Of a DNA stretch of 64,000 nt, positions 62,840-64,000 are shown piece by piece (position 1 is the stretch's first letter; each line of letters begins with the position of its first letter). The stretch covers positions 1 through 64,000 of the forward strand of contig JASLHI010000004.1 of NCBI GenBank assembly GCA_030149815.1. The letters are read 5' to 3'. The notes beneath the pieces are model-generated. The model was not told the origin of the DNA and ran no database searches. It was given only the letters and a program-made list of their open reading frames with translations. Source of the DNA: Aquirhabdus sp. (lineage in GTDB: Bacteria; Pseudomonadota; Gammaproteobacteria; Pseudomonadales; Moraxellaceae). Made by a program: the position numbers and the translations under genes.

Positions 62840-62975
62840 GTCCGCTGTGTCCTAACGTATGCGTTGGGATTCAGTAACTAAATTTTGAGGCGTTAAGTCA
62901 AAAGTATCACCGTTTCATCCATATTGTTTTATTCCTATATTGCGATGTTGGCGATATAAAAAAGGTAGCGACATC

Positions 62976-64000
62976 ATGAATACTCCGCTCCGCACACAAC
63001 ATATTTTCCTGACACCGATCGCACTCGCAGTGATGCTCGTGACAGGTTGTGCGTCATTGCCGCATGCTGATTCTGCACCAAAGTTGCGTGCTGTACAGAA
63101 CAATGATTTTGTGACACCTACAACAGGTCAATGGCCCGCTGCAACATGGTGGCAAGATCTCCATGATGGGCAGTTGAATCAGTTGATTGCACAAGCATTG
63201 CAGGACTCACCGAGCATTGAAGTCGCCCAAGCGCGTGTGTTGCAAGCGCAAGCTGTCACTGATAGTGCGGCGGCAAATCGTGGCATGAAGTTGGATGCCA
63301 ATGGTTCATTGAGTCGCAATAAATACAGTTCCAATAGCTTTTATCCACCGCCGATTGGTGGTAAGAGCTATTACGATGGTGAGCTGTCGCTGAATTTTTC
63401 CTACGACTTCGATTTCTGGGGTCATAACCGTAAAGCTTTGCAAGCGGCTTTAGGTCGGGAAACGGCAGGTCGTGCGGATGCGGCTGGCGCTGCGGCAACG
63501 TTATCCACCAGCGTAGCCAGTAGCTATTATCAATGGCAAGTCCTCAATCAACGCATAGCTATTCAAGAGCAAATTGCGAGTGAGCAGCGTCATTTGCTGG
63601 ATATCGAAGTCAAACGCATGAAAGCGGGTCTGTCATCAGAGAATAATGTTGCGCCGCTACGTGCTAATGCCGCATTGCCTGAACAGACCTTAGTCCAGCT
63701 TAAAGCACAACGCGATCAAGTGCTCTCCCAGCTTAAATCGTTGGTTGCGAGCGGTTCTGATTTCCCGGCATTACAAGCGCAGCCATTACCGCAGTTAAAT
63801 GGTGAGTTACCTAGCAACTTATCACTTGATCTCATTGCACGTCGTGCTGATACCGCAGCGGCGCGTGATCGTGTGCAGGCTTCATTGACGGACGTCGAGT
63901 CAGCACGGGCGGCGTTTTATCCTGATATCAATTTATCGGCATCTGCGGGGCTGTCGAGTCTGTCTATGGGACGTTTGTTTTCTTCGACCAGTGAACAAGC
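62976..64000 (+). CDS. Outer-membrane efflux lipoprotein (NodT/OprM family), partial
   Basis: The gene is cut by the window end: 341 codons from the ATG at 62976, with GGTAGCGA upstream. The signal ends in a lipobox LVTGC (Cys about 26 residues in). The first half of the TolC-like repeat follows: TGQWPAATWWQDLHDGQLNQLIAQALQDSPSIEVAQARVLQAQA (short form WWQDLHDGQLNQLIAQAL), FSYDFDFWG and a long coiled-coil segment with EVKRMKAGLSSENNV. It would form the outer-membrane channel of a tripartite drug pump, with the MarR gene upstream as regulator. Confidence 0.88.
   Translation, partial: MNTPLRTQHIFLTPIALAVMLVTGCASLPHADSAPKLRAVQNNDFVTPTTGQWPAATWWQDLHDGQLNQLIAQALQDSPSIEVAQARVLQAQAVTDSAAANRGMKLDANGSLSRNKYSSNSFYPPPIGGKSYYDGELSLNFSYDFDFWGHNRKALQAALGRETAGRADAAGAAATLSTSVASSYYQWQVLNQRIAIQEQIASEQRHLLDIEVKRMKAGLSSENNVAPLRANAALPEQTLVQLKAQRDQVLSQLKSLVASGSDFPALQAQPLPQLNGELPSNLSLDLIARRADTAAARDRVQASLTDVESARAAFYPDINLSASAGLSSLSMGRLFSSTSEQ

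Overview
The window is chromosomal DNA of moderate GC content from a gammaproteobacterium, most likely a member of the Moraxellaceae (Acinetobacter or a close relative). This placement is inference, resting on a CraA/MdfA-type drug efflux gene, an alkane hydroxylase with an AlkJ-like alcohol dehydrogenase, abundant lipid and ester enzymes, a def | tsaP-dprA-tsaC arrangement shared with Pseudomonas, and a BenE-type benzoate transporter. I saw no rRNA, tRNA, CRISPR array, insertion sequence or prophage.

Layout. 1-15 kb: FAD-linked 2-hydroxyacid dehydrogenase, an AT-rich AbiH gene, GST, FAH-family hydrolase, a lipase cluster (PlcR-like protein, secretory lipase, AraC regulator), a SulP transporter paired with a ParB-like protein, a secreted DUF3761 protein, an M14-type zinc hydrolase, Hsp33, pyrophosphatase and a MAPEG protein. 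15-30 kb: cysteine synthase, alpha/beta hydrolase, zinc alcohol dehydrogenase, a 1006-residue double-domain O-GlcNAc-transferase-like protein, phoB-phoR, SCP2 protein, bioB, bioF, alkB. 29-46 kb: PNPOx-like protein, AlkJ-like dehydrogenase, orphan ParA, ornithine decarboxylase, carbonic anhydrase, def, tsaP-dprA-tsaC, an AT-rich DUF3644 gene, two HSL-family esterases, grpE, dnaK. 45-64 kb: an AT-rich PIN-domain cassette, thioesterase, DUF1272, CraA-like pump, a cluster of dispersed inverted repeats, then accessory and regulatory genes (SDR/TetR, BenE, RND efflux with TetR, Fsr-like MFS/AraC, methyltransferase, TetR/hotdog protein, MarR with an outer-membrane efflux protein cut by the window end).

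How parts work together. AlkB and the AlkJ-like dehydrogenase supply the first two steps of alkane oxidation; the lipase, esterases, SCP2 protein, SDR and thioesterases fit growth on oily substrates. PhoB-PhoR has a Pho-box-like site in its own promoter, and a second, better site lies ahead of the M14-type hydrolase. grpE, dnaK and hslO have sigma-32-like promoters. The same perfect 18-bp inverted repeat lies ahead of the HSL esterase pair and in the SDR/TetR intergenic region, suggesting a shared regulon.

Three AT-rich cassettes (AbiH, DUF3644, PIN plus a 238-residue partner) lie directly behind the 3' ends of core genes with no visible mobility genes. The PIN cassette and the tandem glycosyltransferase are the best candidates for something little described.
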